Below, in pieces: positions 1 to 10,415 of a DNA stretch of 64,000 nucleotides. The translations under genes and the position numbers were made by a program. How positions within the stretch are numbered: the stretch's first letter is position 1; each line of letters begins with the position of its first letter. The notes beneath the pieces are model-generated. The model had not been told where the DNA came from. It ran no database searches and saw nothing but the letters and a program-made list of their open reading frames with translations. This DNA is from CBDDBK01 sp965225715 (GTDB lineage: Bacteria > Bacteroidota > Bacteroidia > Cytophagales > Flammeovirgaceae), in the NCBI GenBank assembly GCA_965225715.1, contig CBDDBK010000002.1, positions 1,240,001-1,304,000 of the forward strand, written 5' to 3'.

Positions 1-117
1 TATAAAAAAAAGATGCCTAAACCCTCTTTATTCCAATCAGGTCTTAATGATAAAAATAAGCTAAAAATCGCTTATCGGCTGCATAATAGAGATATTGGAT
101 GGATAGCAAATAATTAA
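1..117 (+). CDS. C-terminal end of an unidentified ORF (5' partial)
   Basis: An open frame runs from the first base to a TAA at 115-117 and would encode about 38 residues ending IGWIANN. An ATG lies at 13 but nothing shows it is the start. In many Bacteroidota murC precedes ftsQ; this tail does not look like a MurC C-terminus. I do not recognise it, and it may be a chance frame. Confidence 0.25.
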   Translation, partial: YKKKMPKPSLFQSGLNDKNKLKIAYRLHNRDIGWIANN

Positions 118-286
118 GAATTATTTAAATTTAAAATATTAAAAATCAATAAACTAATAGGAAACTTTGAAAAGTTTTAAAGTTTTCCCAAAGTTAAAAT
201 TATGGATATTTAGTTATCACTATATATAAAAAAATTACCGCACTACTAAAAGATAAAATGCTATTTAATTATTAAATTCTAAAGAA

Positions 287-1438
287 ATGAAACGCAAACC
301 CTTAATCATTTTATTTAGCTTTTTATTGGGGGTACTCTTTGTTTTGGGTTTTATAAAGTGGTTTTTTAGTCTTAATTTTGAAGGCGAAGTAACCATTACA
401 ATTTTAACAAGCTCTGAAAAACCTTTTTTAACAGTTGAAACAGTTGAAAAACTCCTTCAAACTCTCATTCATCAACCTGATATCCATACAAATGGAAAAA
501 TTCAAATAGAAAAAACGACTCAGCAAAATATTCCCTTACTGCCTAATTTTATTTTAGCTAAAGATTCTGCCTTTATTTTGGATTCCAGTTTTACTGTTAC
601 TAATCAAGTTAATTCAAATTCAGATTCTTCTTTAAATGGCAACCTTATTGATTCTAATTTTATAAGATCCAGACAATCAGGTATAAAACGAGATACAGGA
701 TCCCCTTTTCTTATTTTAGATACGGGTTTTGAAGTAAAAAACTATACATCAAATATAGAAGAAATTAATGAAAATAAGGTTGAAGAATCAGATAGTCCTA
801 ATAATACTATAGCTAATATAAAAATAAAGTCAAAATCTATAACTATAGAAAACTATTTGGATGATACACAATACGATTCGCTTAAAGCTAATGATTTCAA
901 AAATATTAACGTATTAGAACAATCTTTAGCTGACTACCCTTTTATTGAGCGGGTTCAAATTTCAAAAGACTTAATGAATACTATTTCCATTAGCGTTTAT
1001 GAAAAAAAACCTTTAGCCCGAATAATTACTAGCAAAGGCATCAATGCTTATATAGTTAATGGGGCAGTCGTATCTGAAAAAATTGCTTCATATTATTTAC
1101 CTCGTATTTTAGTTATTACTGGTCAAGGTGTAGATAAACTCATCGAGCCATCTTTTTGGCAAAGCTCTAAAGGACAGTCATTCTATAAACTTTTAAGTGC
1201 TATTGAATCTGATGAATTTCTTAGTTTAATGTTAGGGCAGATTACAATTAATAAAGATTTATATTTAAAATTCTACCCCCAACTTGGTAAACAAGTTCTT
1301 CATTTTGGCTATTTAGAAAATTTAGATAAGAAAATAAATAAAATTCATCTTTTATATAATCAAATTATTCCTAAAAAAGGCTGGAAACAATACAAAAACA
1401 TCATCTTATATTGTGATAATAAGATTATTTGTCGATAA
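287..1438 (+). CDS. ftsQ: Cell division protein FtsQ/DivIB
   Basis: Inner-membrane division protein that links the early Z-ring to septal peptidoglycan synthesis. The 383-residue product has one N-terminal membrane segment (about residues 6-26) and then periplasmic sequence. Near residues 220-265 there is the FtsQ-type pattern YPFIERVQISKDLMNTISI followed by VYEKKPLARI, which I read as the end of the POTRA and start of the beta domain. The protein is longer than most FtsQ of the phylum (roughly 240-290 residues) because of an Asn/Ser-rich stretch at about residues 95-190. The usual neighbours murC, ftsA and ftsZ are absent: a 23S rRNA gene follows, so the division cluster is broken here. Start chosen at the only ATG before the membrane segment. 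Confidence 0.8.
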   Translation: MKRKPLIILFSFLLGVLFVLGFIKWFFSLNFEGEVTITILTSSEKPFLTVETVEKLLQTLIHQPDIHTNGKIQIEKTTQQNIPLLPNFILAKDSAFILDSSFTVTNQVNSNSDSSLNGNLIDSNFIRSRQSGIKRDTGSPFLILDTGFEVKNYTSNIEEINENKVEESDSPNNTIANIKIKSKSITIENYLDDTQYDSLKANDFKNINVLEQSLADYPFIERVQISKDLMNTISISVYEKKPLARIITSKGINAYIVNGAVVSEKIASYYLPRILVITGQGVDKLIEPSFWQSSKGQSFYKLLSAIESDEFLSLMLGQITINKDLYLKFYPQLGKQVLHFGYLENLDKKINKIHLLYNQIIPKKGWKQYKNIILYCDNKIICR

Positions 1439-1803
1439 AAATACAAGACAGACAACTAATCAATATTTTTTGGTTTTTTATATATTGATTGATAACGAAT
1501 AAACTATAAAACTTGATCTTCTTAATTTAGTCGAACCAGAACAAATATAAAATTTTACAACATAGAGCCTATTAAAACAATAAATTTTCTAAAAATAAAA
1601 AATACAAGACTTATGCACCTCTTAAGTTTCCATTATGGATTATATTGAAAAACTAAAATCTTAAAAGATTTAATTTATTTTTTTAGTTAAAAGCATAAAA
1701 TATTAAATATATATTAACCAATACTTTATATTAAAGTTTACTGCTCTAAACAATAAAAAAATACGTATTAAAATATTTTTTTTATTAAAAAAAGCCTTAA
1801 TAG

Positions 1804-1835
1804 TTTGGAATGTTAAACTAAATTTTCTATCTTTG
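1804..1835 (+). promoter_or_regulatory. Bacteroidota-type promoter for the 23S-5S rRNA unit
   Basis: TTTG at 1804-1807 and TATCTTTG at 1828-1835 are separated by 20 bases. This fits the phylum's -33 TTTG and -7 TAnnTTTG boxes with their spacing of about 19-20. Transcription would start near 1842, about 140 bases before mature 23S. Confidence 0.8.
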
Positions 1836-1910
1836 CAACTCCAATTCGAACGATAGCAAGTTAAAAACTTGTTAGTTTGAATTAACGTAGACTGAAAAGT
1901 CAAAGAAAGT

Positions 1911-1939
1911 TCTTTGAAAATTTGTAGTAGAGTATTTAC
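1911..1939 (+). promoter_or_regulatory. 23S leader: boxA-like element and 5' arm of the processing stem
   Basis: The leader contains AAGTTCTTTGA (about 1907-1917), like the antitermination leader of rRNA in this phylum. The segment CTTTGAAAATTTGTAGTAG onward to about 1939 is nearly complementary to 4948-4973, just after 23S (GTAAATACTTACTACTC...). The two arms would form the long stem cut by RNase III during 23S maturation. Confidence 0.65.
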
Positions 1940-1979
1940 TTTAGGATATTTTATAACAACAACTTGTTTATAGTTTTTA

Positions 1980-4930
<2,951 letters not shown>

Positions 4931-5011
4931 AAATAAAATATCTCTTTGTAAATACTTACTACTCTTTTCAAAGTTTTTTTTGCCTTTATATTTAATAAAG
5001 ATATTAAAGAT

Positions 5012-5122
5012 AATGGTGGCTTAGGCGCAGGTGTTCACCTTTACCCATTCCGAACAAAGAAGTTAAACCCTGTAGCGCCGATGGTACTGCCTTAACCGGT
5101 GGGAGAGTAGGTAGCCGCCAAT
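5012..5122 (+). rRNA. rrf: 5S ribosomal RNA
   Basis: Complete 5S rRNA: the 5' arm TGGTGGC (5014-5020) pairs with GCCGCCA (5114-5120), and the loop contains CCATTCCGAAC. It lies about 80 bases after 23S, so both are probably one transcript. A T-rich run (TTTTTTTTGGTTTTTTCG) follows and probably ends transcription. Its 3' half is repeated twice downstream (5910 and 6404). Confidence 0.95.
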
Positions 5123-5158
5123 TTTTTTTGGTTTTTTCGCTTTAACATTAAAAAAAAT

Positions 5159-5506
5159 ATGAGAGGAGCGGGTGAATCTTTCAATATAGCTGATGACTCA
5201 AATATATTAGCTATTAGGTCTCCTGAGGAGCATTGCGGAGGCCCCTACAAGGTGATATATAAAAACACTAACAATAGATGGGTTGTTGTGGCCATAGAGT
5301 GGGATGGTCAGCCCCGTCTCGGAATAAGATGCTTTTATGGTGGAGGAGGCTCTCCACTTTCCTCAAGCCATGCAACTTGGTTTATAATACCCGAAGAATT
5401 AACCAATACCATATTGAATGGACTCACTGTTAACCATAAACTCTTGGATGCTGTTCAAAAATTTCTAGCAGGTGATATGACTGGTGAAAGCTTGTCCGAA
5501 TCTTGA
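5159..5506 (+). CDS. Hypothetical protein between 5S rRNA and a DUF5618 gene
   Basis: A 115-residue soluble protein that I do not recognise. It contains a hydrophobic/aromatic core (WVVVAIEWDG, then RLGIRCFYGGGGSP) and ends acidic (AGDMTGESLSES). No signal peptide or membrane segment. The ATG sits only 37 bases after 5S rRNA, and the TGA overlaps a possible TTG of the next gene, so the two proteins are probably co-transcribed. Both lie inside a segment bounded by copies of the 3' half of 5S rRNA. No paralogue is visible in the window. Confidence 0.6.
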   Translation: MRGAGESFNIADDSNILAIRSPEEHCGGPYKVIYKNTNNRWVVVAIEWDGQPRLGIRCFYGGGGSPLSSSHATWFIIPEELTNTILNGLTVNHKLLDAVQKFLAGDMTGESLSES

Positions 5507-5511
5507 AAATT

Positions 5512-5904
5512 ATGCAAGATATTCTCATACCTATTTCTGAAGCCTACCGTTATATAGACAATGCTAAAAAAGATTTGACTGAAAATGGTACTGTGGATAA
5601 CTATGGCTTTTACTCAGATAAAAAGTATATGAAACGGGCTGGCCACACGGCTTATACTGGATTGTTAATTGCCCTTGATTCTTTGATGCCTAAAAAGAAA
5701 AAAGGTAGAAAAAATGTAGAAGATTACCGCAAGTTTTTAGGCGGTCAGGATAAAAAAATGCTTAAATTCTTCAATTCAGTTTATGATCAATTGCATTTAT
5801 CTTGTGGCTATGATGGTGCCTTAAACTATGACATTTTTAAAGCTGGCGTGCAAGATACTAAAGCTATTCTTGAATGGTGTCAACAGTGTTTAAACTCTAA
5901 ATGA
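5512..5904 (+). CDS. DUF5618 family protein
   Basis: A 130-residue cytoplasmic protein, largely helical, with the pattern ISEAYRYIDNAKKDLTENG at the N-terminus, YMKRAGHTAYTGLLIALD in the middle and LSCGYDGALNYDIFKAG near the C-terminus. It is clearly paralogous to the product at 27097-27486, and a decayed third copy lies at 6141-6403. I assign it to DUF5618 from memory of that family; its function is unknown. The ATG at 5512 is preferred over an upstream TTG at 5503 because the paralogue starts at the matching place. It is immediately followed by a partial 5S rRNA. Confidence 0.75.
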   Translation: MQDILIPISEAYRYIDNAKKDLTENGTVDNYGFYSDKKYMKRAGHTAYTGLLIALDSLMPKKKKGRKNVEDYRKFLGGQDKKMLKFFNSVYDQLHLSCGYDGALNYDIFKAGVQDTKAILEWCQQCLNSK

Positions 5905-5909
5905 AAAAT

Positions 5910-5966
5910 TTAAACCCTGTAGCGCCGATGGTACTGCTTTAGCCGGTGGGAGAGTATAGCCTCCAA
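5910..5966 (+). repeat. Partial copy of the 3' half of 5S rRNA
   Basis: TTAAACCCTGTAGCGCCGAT and the following 37 bases match 5062-5122 of the true 5S gene, with small changes (GCTTTAGCCGG for GCCTTAACCGG) and a short deletion near the end. The 5' half is absent, so it cannot be a functional 5S. It begins just after the DUF5618 stop codon. Confidence 0.85.
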
Positions 5967-6140
5967 TTTTTTGTCCCTAATTTTTACTCAAAGCGATGGC
6001 TTTAAGCAAAATGATAATTATTTTCCTGATTATATTTTCCATACATTTTGTAAGCTATACACAAGATAAAAAGCCTAAAGATTTTATCTGCCTTACGAAA
6101 AGATAAATACACGCTGAATTTTTACGCTCATCAACACCCC
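5967..6140 (+). other. Spacer with a possible short signal-peptide ORF
   Basis: An ATG at 5996 opens a 36-residue frame (to TAA at 6104-6106) starting MALSKMIIIFLIIFSIHFVS, which resembles an export signal followed by a short lysine-rich tail. Given the surrounding decay, it is more likely a fragment than a gene. Confidence 0.25.
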
Positions 6141-6403
6141 AACTCTACCGCCTATTGAGGAAGCTTACCGCCGCATAGATAATAGACTCTATGTTGTAAA
6201 AATTTGAAATATTTGATTTTCAATAATTTATATCTTATGGTTTTTGCCCTCATGCAAAAAAAGTAATATATAGAGTCTAATATTAAAATTTTACTTATCT
6301 TGAATTGTAATGATGCCTTAGATTATAAAGTTTTTAGAAGAAGAATAAAAATACGCTAAAATTATAATCGAATGGATTAAACACAGCATAGATTCAAAAC
6401 ATA
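6141..6403 (+). pseudogene. Decayed DUF5618 gene copy
   Basis: Two separated pieces match the intact gene at 5512-5904. The first (about 6150-6182) reads PPIEEAYRRIDN, like SEAYRYIDN. The second (about 6308-6400) begins with a degraded GATGCCTTAGATTATAAAG segment, like the intact YDGALNYDIFK region, and ends IIIEWIKHSIDSK, like ILEWCQQCLNSK. The middle is lost and a 97-bp element with inverted ends is inserted between the pieces. A degraded 5S 3' half follows, as after the intact copy. Confidence 0.7.
6183..6279. mobile_element. Small MITE-like insertion with 10-bp terminal inverted repeats
   Basis: The segment begins TAGACTCTAT (6183-6192) and ends ATAGAGTCTA (6270-6279), perfect inverted repeats, in 97 bases that encode nothing. 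It interrupts the decayed DUF5618 copy. No clear target duplication beyond possible TA/TAA bases is visible. Confidence 0.5.
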
Positions 6404-6472
6404 AAATTTAAGACTCTGTAGCTGCTGATAACATTGTCTTTAAGTTGGTGCTGGCGGGGTAGCAGTAGCCCA
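6404..6472 (+). repeat. Degraded second copy of the 5S rRNA 3' half
   Basis: AAATTTAAGACTCTGTAGCTG through GGGGTAGCAGTAGCC follows the same order as AAATTTAAACCCTGTAGCGCC...GGGAGAGTATAGCC at 5908-5962, with many changes. It sits at the same place relative to the decayed DUF5618 copy as the 5910 copy does to the intact one. Confidence 0.6.
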
Positions 6473-6486
6473 TCATCTTCTTTCAA

Positions 6487-6575
6487 ATATAGCAAAGCTG
6501 TTTTTTTTATCTTAGAAATGATCGTTTTTAAAATAGATGAGCTATCTAAAAGTGCTTTTTTAAATTATATTTTTT
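6487..6575 (-). repeat. Dispersed ~95-bp repeat, degenerate copy
   Basis: Reads AATATAGCAAAGCTG, then TATCTTAGAAATGATCG, matching the reverse orientation of the repeat described at 8295. It lies just upstream of the SWIM protein gene. Confidence 0.5.
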
Positions 6576-6591
6576 ATAATGCCACCTCAGA

Positions 6592-8271
6592 ATGAAAATA
6601 CCGTTAAACGAATTTGAGCAATATATCGATGAAAAAATCCTAAAAAGAGGTTTATCCTATTTTAAAGGAGGGTCAATAGCTGATTTTTTGGAAATTTCAA
6701 CAGGAGAATATGAGGCTATTGTCTCTGGTACAGAAGAATATACTGTTGGATTAAGAGTTAGTAAGAATATCATTACTAAGCATAATTGTGATTGCCCATA
6801 TGATATGGGACCAGTTTGTAAACATATTGTAGCTGTAATTTTTCTTCTGCAACATGAATTGGGTTTGAAGTCTCCTAACAATACCAGAAAGATAAAAAAG
6901 AAAAAGACAAAATCTATTTCCCTACAAGTTAAAGAGCTATTAAAAACAATATCGCATAAAGAGTTAGTTGAATTTGTTTATGAAAATAGCAAACAAGATA
7001 GAATATTCAGAAATTATTTTTTAGTATCATTTAGTCATTTAAATCAAGAGCAATCTAAGGAATCCTATAAGAAACAAATTCATTCTATATTACAAGCAGC
7101 GAAAGGAAGAGATGGCTGGATTGATTGGTCAGGGATGAAGCAGGTTGTAAGAGCTATCGAACCTTTTTTAGAAAATGCAAAAAAATATTTAACTAATGGT
7201 GATTTTAAAAATGTCTTTTATATCAGTGCAACTTTACTCGAAAAAATGACAGAAGCTCTTGAATGTTCTGAGGACAGTAATGGTGATTTATATTATTTTG
7301 CAGAATCAGCAACGGAATTATTAATAACACTCACAAAAGAAAAACTTCCTGAAACACTCAGACAAGAGATATTTAACTACTGTATTTCTTCCTTTAATAA
7401 AAAACTATTTAAAGATTGGGATTGGCATTTTGAAATATTCGATATTATTGATGGATTGATTGAAAAAGAAAGTGATGCAGATATAATTATTAACTGTCTA
7501 GATACCATAAAAGGAGACTATAGACGAGAAAAAGCACAATCGCGTAAACTGGATTTATTGAGACGTTTTAAAAAAAGCAAGGAGGAAGTGGAAACTTATC
7601 TTAACAAAAATATTTCTAATTCATTAATTCGAAAACAGGAAATAGAAAAAGCGTTTATAGCTAAAGACTTTAAAAGAGTAATAAAATTATCAGAAGATGG
7701 GATTAAATATAATAAGAAAAATGAACCGGGTTTAGTAATAATTTGGTACAACTGGCTTCTAAAGGTAGCACAGATTCAGAAAAACGCGTTAAAAATTATT
7801 GAATACGCAAGACTTTTATTTATTCATGATTTTCACGTTGAACAAGATTATTATCAAATCTTAAAAGAAAATATTGAAGAACAAAAATGGCATCCATTTT
7901 TGGAAAATCTTATAAAAGAATTAACACTTAAAAATGGATCGGTTGAATTAATTAGAAAAATTTATATAAAAGAAGAATGGTGGGATAGGTTATTTTTAAT
8001 GGTCAAACAATGCTGTTCTTTGGAAAGTATTCAACATAATGAACACTATTTGTCAAAAGACTATTCTTCTGAATTGATTGAGCTTTACAGTAAAAGCATT
8101 GTGAGTTATATGGATAAATTTGTTGGACGAAATCATTACCAAACTGCCTGTAGATATTTGCGTAGAATGAAAAAACTTGGAGGAGAGGACAAAGTAGACG
8201 AATTGATAAAACTTTTTCAAAAGCAATATCCCAAACGCAGTGCATTGATAGATGAATTAAATCGGGTATGA
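6592..8271 (+). CDS. SWIM zinc-finger domain protein
   Basis: A 559-residue soluble protein. Residues about 65-77 carry the SWIM zinc-finger pattern C-x-C-(x)n-C-x-H (CDCPYDMGPVCKH), preceded by the usual N-terminal region (FEQYIDEKILKRGLSYFKGG) in which a short beta segment leads into the finger. The rest is alpha-helical and probably forms solenoid repeats. SWIM fingers bind DNA or proteins; bacterial members of this size are mostly uncharacterised, and some sit beside SWI2/SNF2 helicases. No helicase gene is adjacent here. It is a stand-alone gene with the degraded 5S array and a repeat upstream and the recO gene downstream. Confidence 0.8.
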   Translation: MKIPLNEFEQYIDEKILKRGLSYFKGGSIADFLEISTGEYEAIVSGTEEYTVGLRVSKNIITKHNCDCPYDMGPVCKHIVAVIFLLQHELGLKSPNNTRKIKKKKTKSISLQVKELLKTISHKELVEFVYENSKQDRIFRNYFLVSFSHLNQEQSKESYKKQIHSILQAAKGRDGWIDWSGMKQVVRAIEPFLENAKKYLTNGDFKNVFYISATLLEKMTEALECSEDSNGDLYYFAESATELLITLTKEKLPETLRQEIFNYCISSFNKKLFKDWDWHFEIFDIIDGLIEKESDADIIINCLDTIKGDYRREKAQSRKLDLLRRFKKSKEEVETYLNKNISNSLIRKQEIEKAFIAKDFKRVIKLSEDGIKYNKKNEPGLVIIWYNWLLKVAQIQKNALKIIEYARLLFIHDFHVEQDYYQILKENIEEQKWHPFLENLIKELTLKNGSVELIRKIYIKEEWWDRLFLMVKQCCSLESIQHNEHYLSKDYSSELIELYSKSIVSYMDKFVGRNHYQTACRYLRRMKKLGGEDKVDELIKLFQKQYPKRSALIDELNRV

Positions 8272-8294
8272 ATACGCCACTCAATAATATAATG

Positions 8295-8386
8295 TACAGT
8301 CATGTCACTTGAAAAAAGATTTTTAGAGCTTTTTAACTCATTGATAAGAAAATAAATTTTTCTGAGATAATAATAGCATTGCTATA
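8295..8386 (+). repeat. Dispersed ~95-bp repeat (reference copy)
   Basis: Well-preserved member of the window's short repeat family. It runs TACAGTCATGTCACTTGAAA, then AGATTTTTAGAG, TTTTTAACTCATTGATAA, TTCTGAGATAA and ends AATAGCATTGCTATA. The two ends are imperfect inverted repeats (TATAG..ATG..A in the consensus). It lies 11 bases before the recO start. Confidence 0.75.
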
Positions 8387-8397
8387 CCACATTTAAA

Positions 8398-9066
8398 ATG
8401 ATTTATAAGCTTAAAGGTATTGTTTTAACTTTTATAAAGTTTAAAGAAACTTCTATTATCGTTAATATTTATACCGATTTATTTGGTTTGAAAAGTTATA
8501 TTGTTTCGGGTGTAAGACAAAAAAAAAGTAATAAATTGGCAGTTTATCAACCACTAAGCCTTTTAGAATTAGTAGTTTATAATAAAACTCAAACCAGTAT
8601 CAACCGTATTAAAGAGAGTAAAATTGCTGTTCCTTATCGCTCTATTCCTTTCTATTTTGATAAGTGCACTATTGGACTTTTTATAACCGAAATTTTAAAT
8701 AAAATTTTAAAAGAATCAGAGGTTGAAAATTCTCTTTTTGATTTTATTTATAATAGCTTAATAGCTTTTGACCATTTAGAAAAGAATTATTCTAATTTCC
8801 ATCTTCAGTTTTTACTTAAATTGACTCATCATCTAGGTTTTGGTGTTTATAGTATTGACCATTTACAGTCTAAATATTTGGAAAATATGCCTACAAGTTC
8901 AGTTATTTTTTTAGCCCTCTTGAACAAACCTTATTCTGAATATATTAGGATTTCAAAGATTCAACGTCAACATTTAATTGAACAAATCTTAGCTTTTTAT
9001 CAATATCGTTTCAATAATTTAGATAACTTAAAAAGTTTATCTATTTTAAAAAGTATTTATGCTTAG
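8398..9066 (+). CDS. recO: DNA repair protein RecO
   Basis: RecO works with RecF and RecR to load RecA onto SSB-coated gaps. The 222-residue product begins with the typical OB-fold strand sequence KLKGIVLTFIKFKETSIIV, followed by FGLKSYIVSGVRQKKSN and YQPLSLLELVVY, all characteristic of RecO in this phylum, then a helical C-terminal half. No zinc-binding cysteine cluster is present, as in many Bacteroidota members. The stop overlaps the start of the next gene by 8 bases. Length is near the family norm (230-245). Confidence 0.88.
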   Translation: MIYKLKGIVLTFIKFKETSIIVNIYTDLFGLKSYIVSGVRQKKSNKLAVYQPLSLLELVVYNKTQTSINRIKESKIAVPYRSIPFYFDKCTIGLFITEILNKILKESEVENSLFDFIYNSLIAFDHLEKNYSNFHLQFLLKLTHHLGFGVYSIDHLQSKYLENMPTSSVIFLALLNKPYSEYIRISKIQRQHLIEQILAFYQYRFNNLDNLKSLSILKSIYA

Positions 9067-10351
9067 TATCATTGGAGCTGGTATTTCGGGTTTAACTTTG
9101 GCTTACTATTTGAAACAAAAAGGAATAGATTGCCAGATTTTTGAAGCTAAAGACTATTTTGGAGGAAATATCGAAACTCTTGAAACGCCTTATGGATATT
9201 TTGAATCAGGTCCAAATACCCTTTTTAGCGATACTGTTAGCCGTAAACTCATCGAAGATTTAGGAATTCAAGAGTCAGTAATTTTACCTTCAATTGGAGC
9301 TAAAAACCGTTATATTTTAAAAAATAACCGGTATTATTCTCTGTCTAATAATCCTTTATGGTTTTTTAAAAGTAATTTCTTGAGTTGGAAGAGTAAATTA
9401 GATATTTTAAAAGAATTATTTAAAAAGCCTAATCCTTACCAAAAACCTACTGTTGCTGATTTTTTTACATACCGTTTTAATAAGCAAATTACAAATTATT
9501 TGGTCAATCCTTTTGTCCGAGGTATCTATGGAGCAAAACCGGAAAATTTAGACATGGAAATGACTTTTCCAAAATTTTTCAATTACGAAAAAAACTATGG
9601 TTCGATTTTAAAAGGCTTTTTGAAAGAGAAAAAAAACCTTGAACGCCGTATGACAATAGGTTTTAAAGGTGGTATGAAAACTTTAACTTTAGCTTTAGCT
9701 AAAGATTTAACTATTTATTTGAAAGAAAATATAGAATCAATAGAAAAAGAAAAAAGTAACTATATTTTAAAATCATCTCAAGGTATTCATAAAAGTTCGA
9801 AGGTTATTTTTGCAAACCCTGCTAACAACAGTGCTCATTTGTTGTCAACTTTATATCCAGAGTTTTCTAAAAGACTTTCCACAATTACATATAGCAGTAT
9901 TTTATTAGTGCATTTGGTTTTTGATAAGGGTTCAACAAATTTTAATTTTGATGGTTTTGGAGCTTTACATCCTACAAAAGAGGGAAAAATAACAGGTGGG
10001 ATTATCTGGCGTTCCAGTATTTTTAAAGGCAAAAAAAATTATATTTTATTGACTGCTTTTGTTTTAGACTTTAAAAAGGAAAATAGTTTTGAAAAAGTTT
10101 TGGCTTCGGTGAGTCAAGAAATTCAGAATATTTATCAAATCAAATCAAAACCATTAGCTTTGTATCATAAGTTTTGGCAACAGGCTATTCCTGTTTATAA
10201 CTATGATTTGAAATTTATGAAACAGAATTTAGAAATTTTAGAGCAGGATAATTTATATTTTTGCACCAATTGGTTTGATGGAATCTCTCTTGCAGACTGT
10301 ATAAAAAAAGCAAAATGTTTAGCTGATAAACTTAGTTTTTTAAAATCATGA
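9059..10351 (+). CDS. hemG: Protoporphyrinogen oxidase (FAD-dependent, HemY type)
   Basis: Oxidises protoporphyrinogen IX to protoporphyrin IX, the penultimate step of haem synthesis. The 430-residue protein opens with the dinucleotide-binding motif IIGAGISGLTLAYYLKQKG and the acidic FEA that binds the FAD ribose. ESGPNTL (about residue 57), FVRGIYGA (about 155) and the C-terminal NWFDGISLADCI are family signatures. Either hemG or hemY is used as a name for this class; I use hemG. It overlaps recO by 8 bases, so the two are translationally coupled. hemC lies separately at 42.5 kb; the other haem genes are outside the window. Confidence 0.85.
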   Translation: MLSIIGAGISGLTLAYYLKQKGIDCQIFEAKDYFGGNIETLETPYGYFESGPNTLFSDTVSRKLIEDLGIQESVILPSIGAKNRYILKNNRYYSLSNNPLWFFKSNFLSWKSKLDILKELFKKPNPYQKPTVADFFTYRFNKQITNYLVNPFVRGIYGAKPENLDMEMTFPKFFNYEKNYGSILKGFLKEKKNLERRMTIGFKGGMKTLTLALAKDLTIYLKENIESIEKEKSNYILKSSQGIHKSSKVIFANPANNSAHLLSTLYPEFSKRLSTITYSSILLVHLVFDKGSTNFNFDGFGALHPTKEGKITGGIIWRSSIFKGKKNYILLTAFVLDFKKENSFEKVLASVSQEIQNIYQIKSKPLALYHKFWQQAIPVYNYDLKFMKQNLEILEQDNLYFCTNWFDGISLADCIKKAKCLADKLSFLKS

Positions 10352-10415
10352 TAAATCTTATATTAGTTTAATTTTAACTTTTTTACATTTAAAAAAATAG
10401 TCTTTTTAAATTTCA

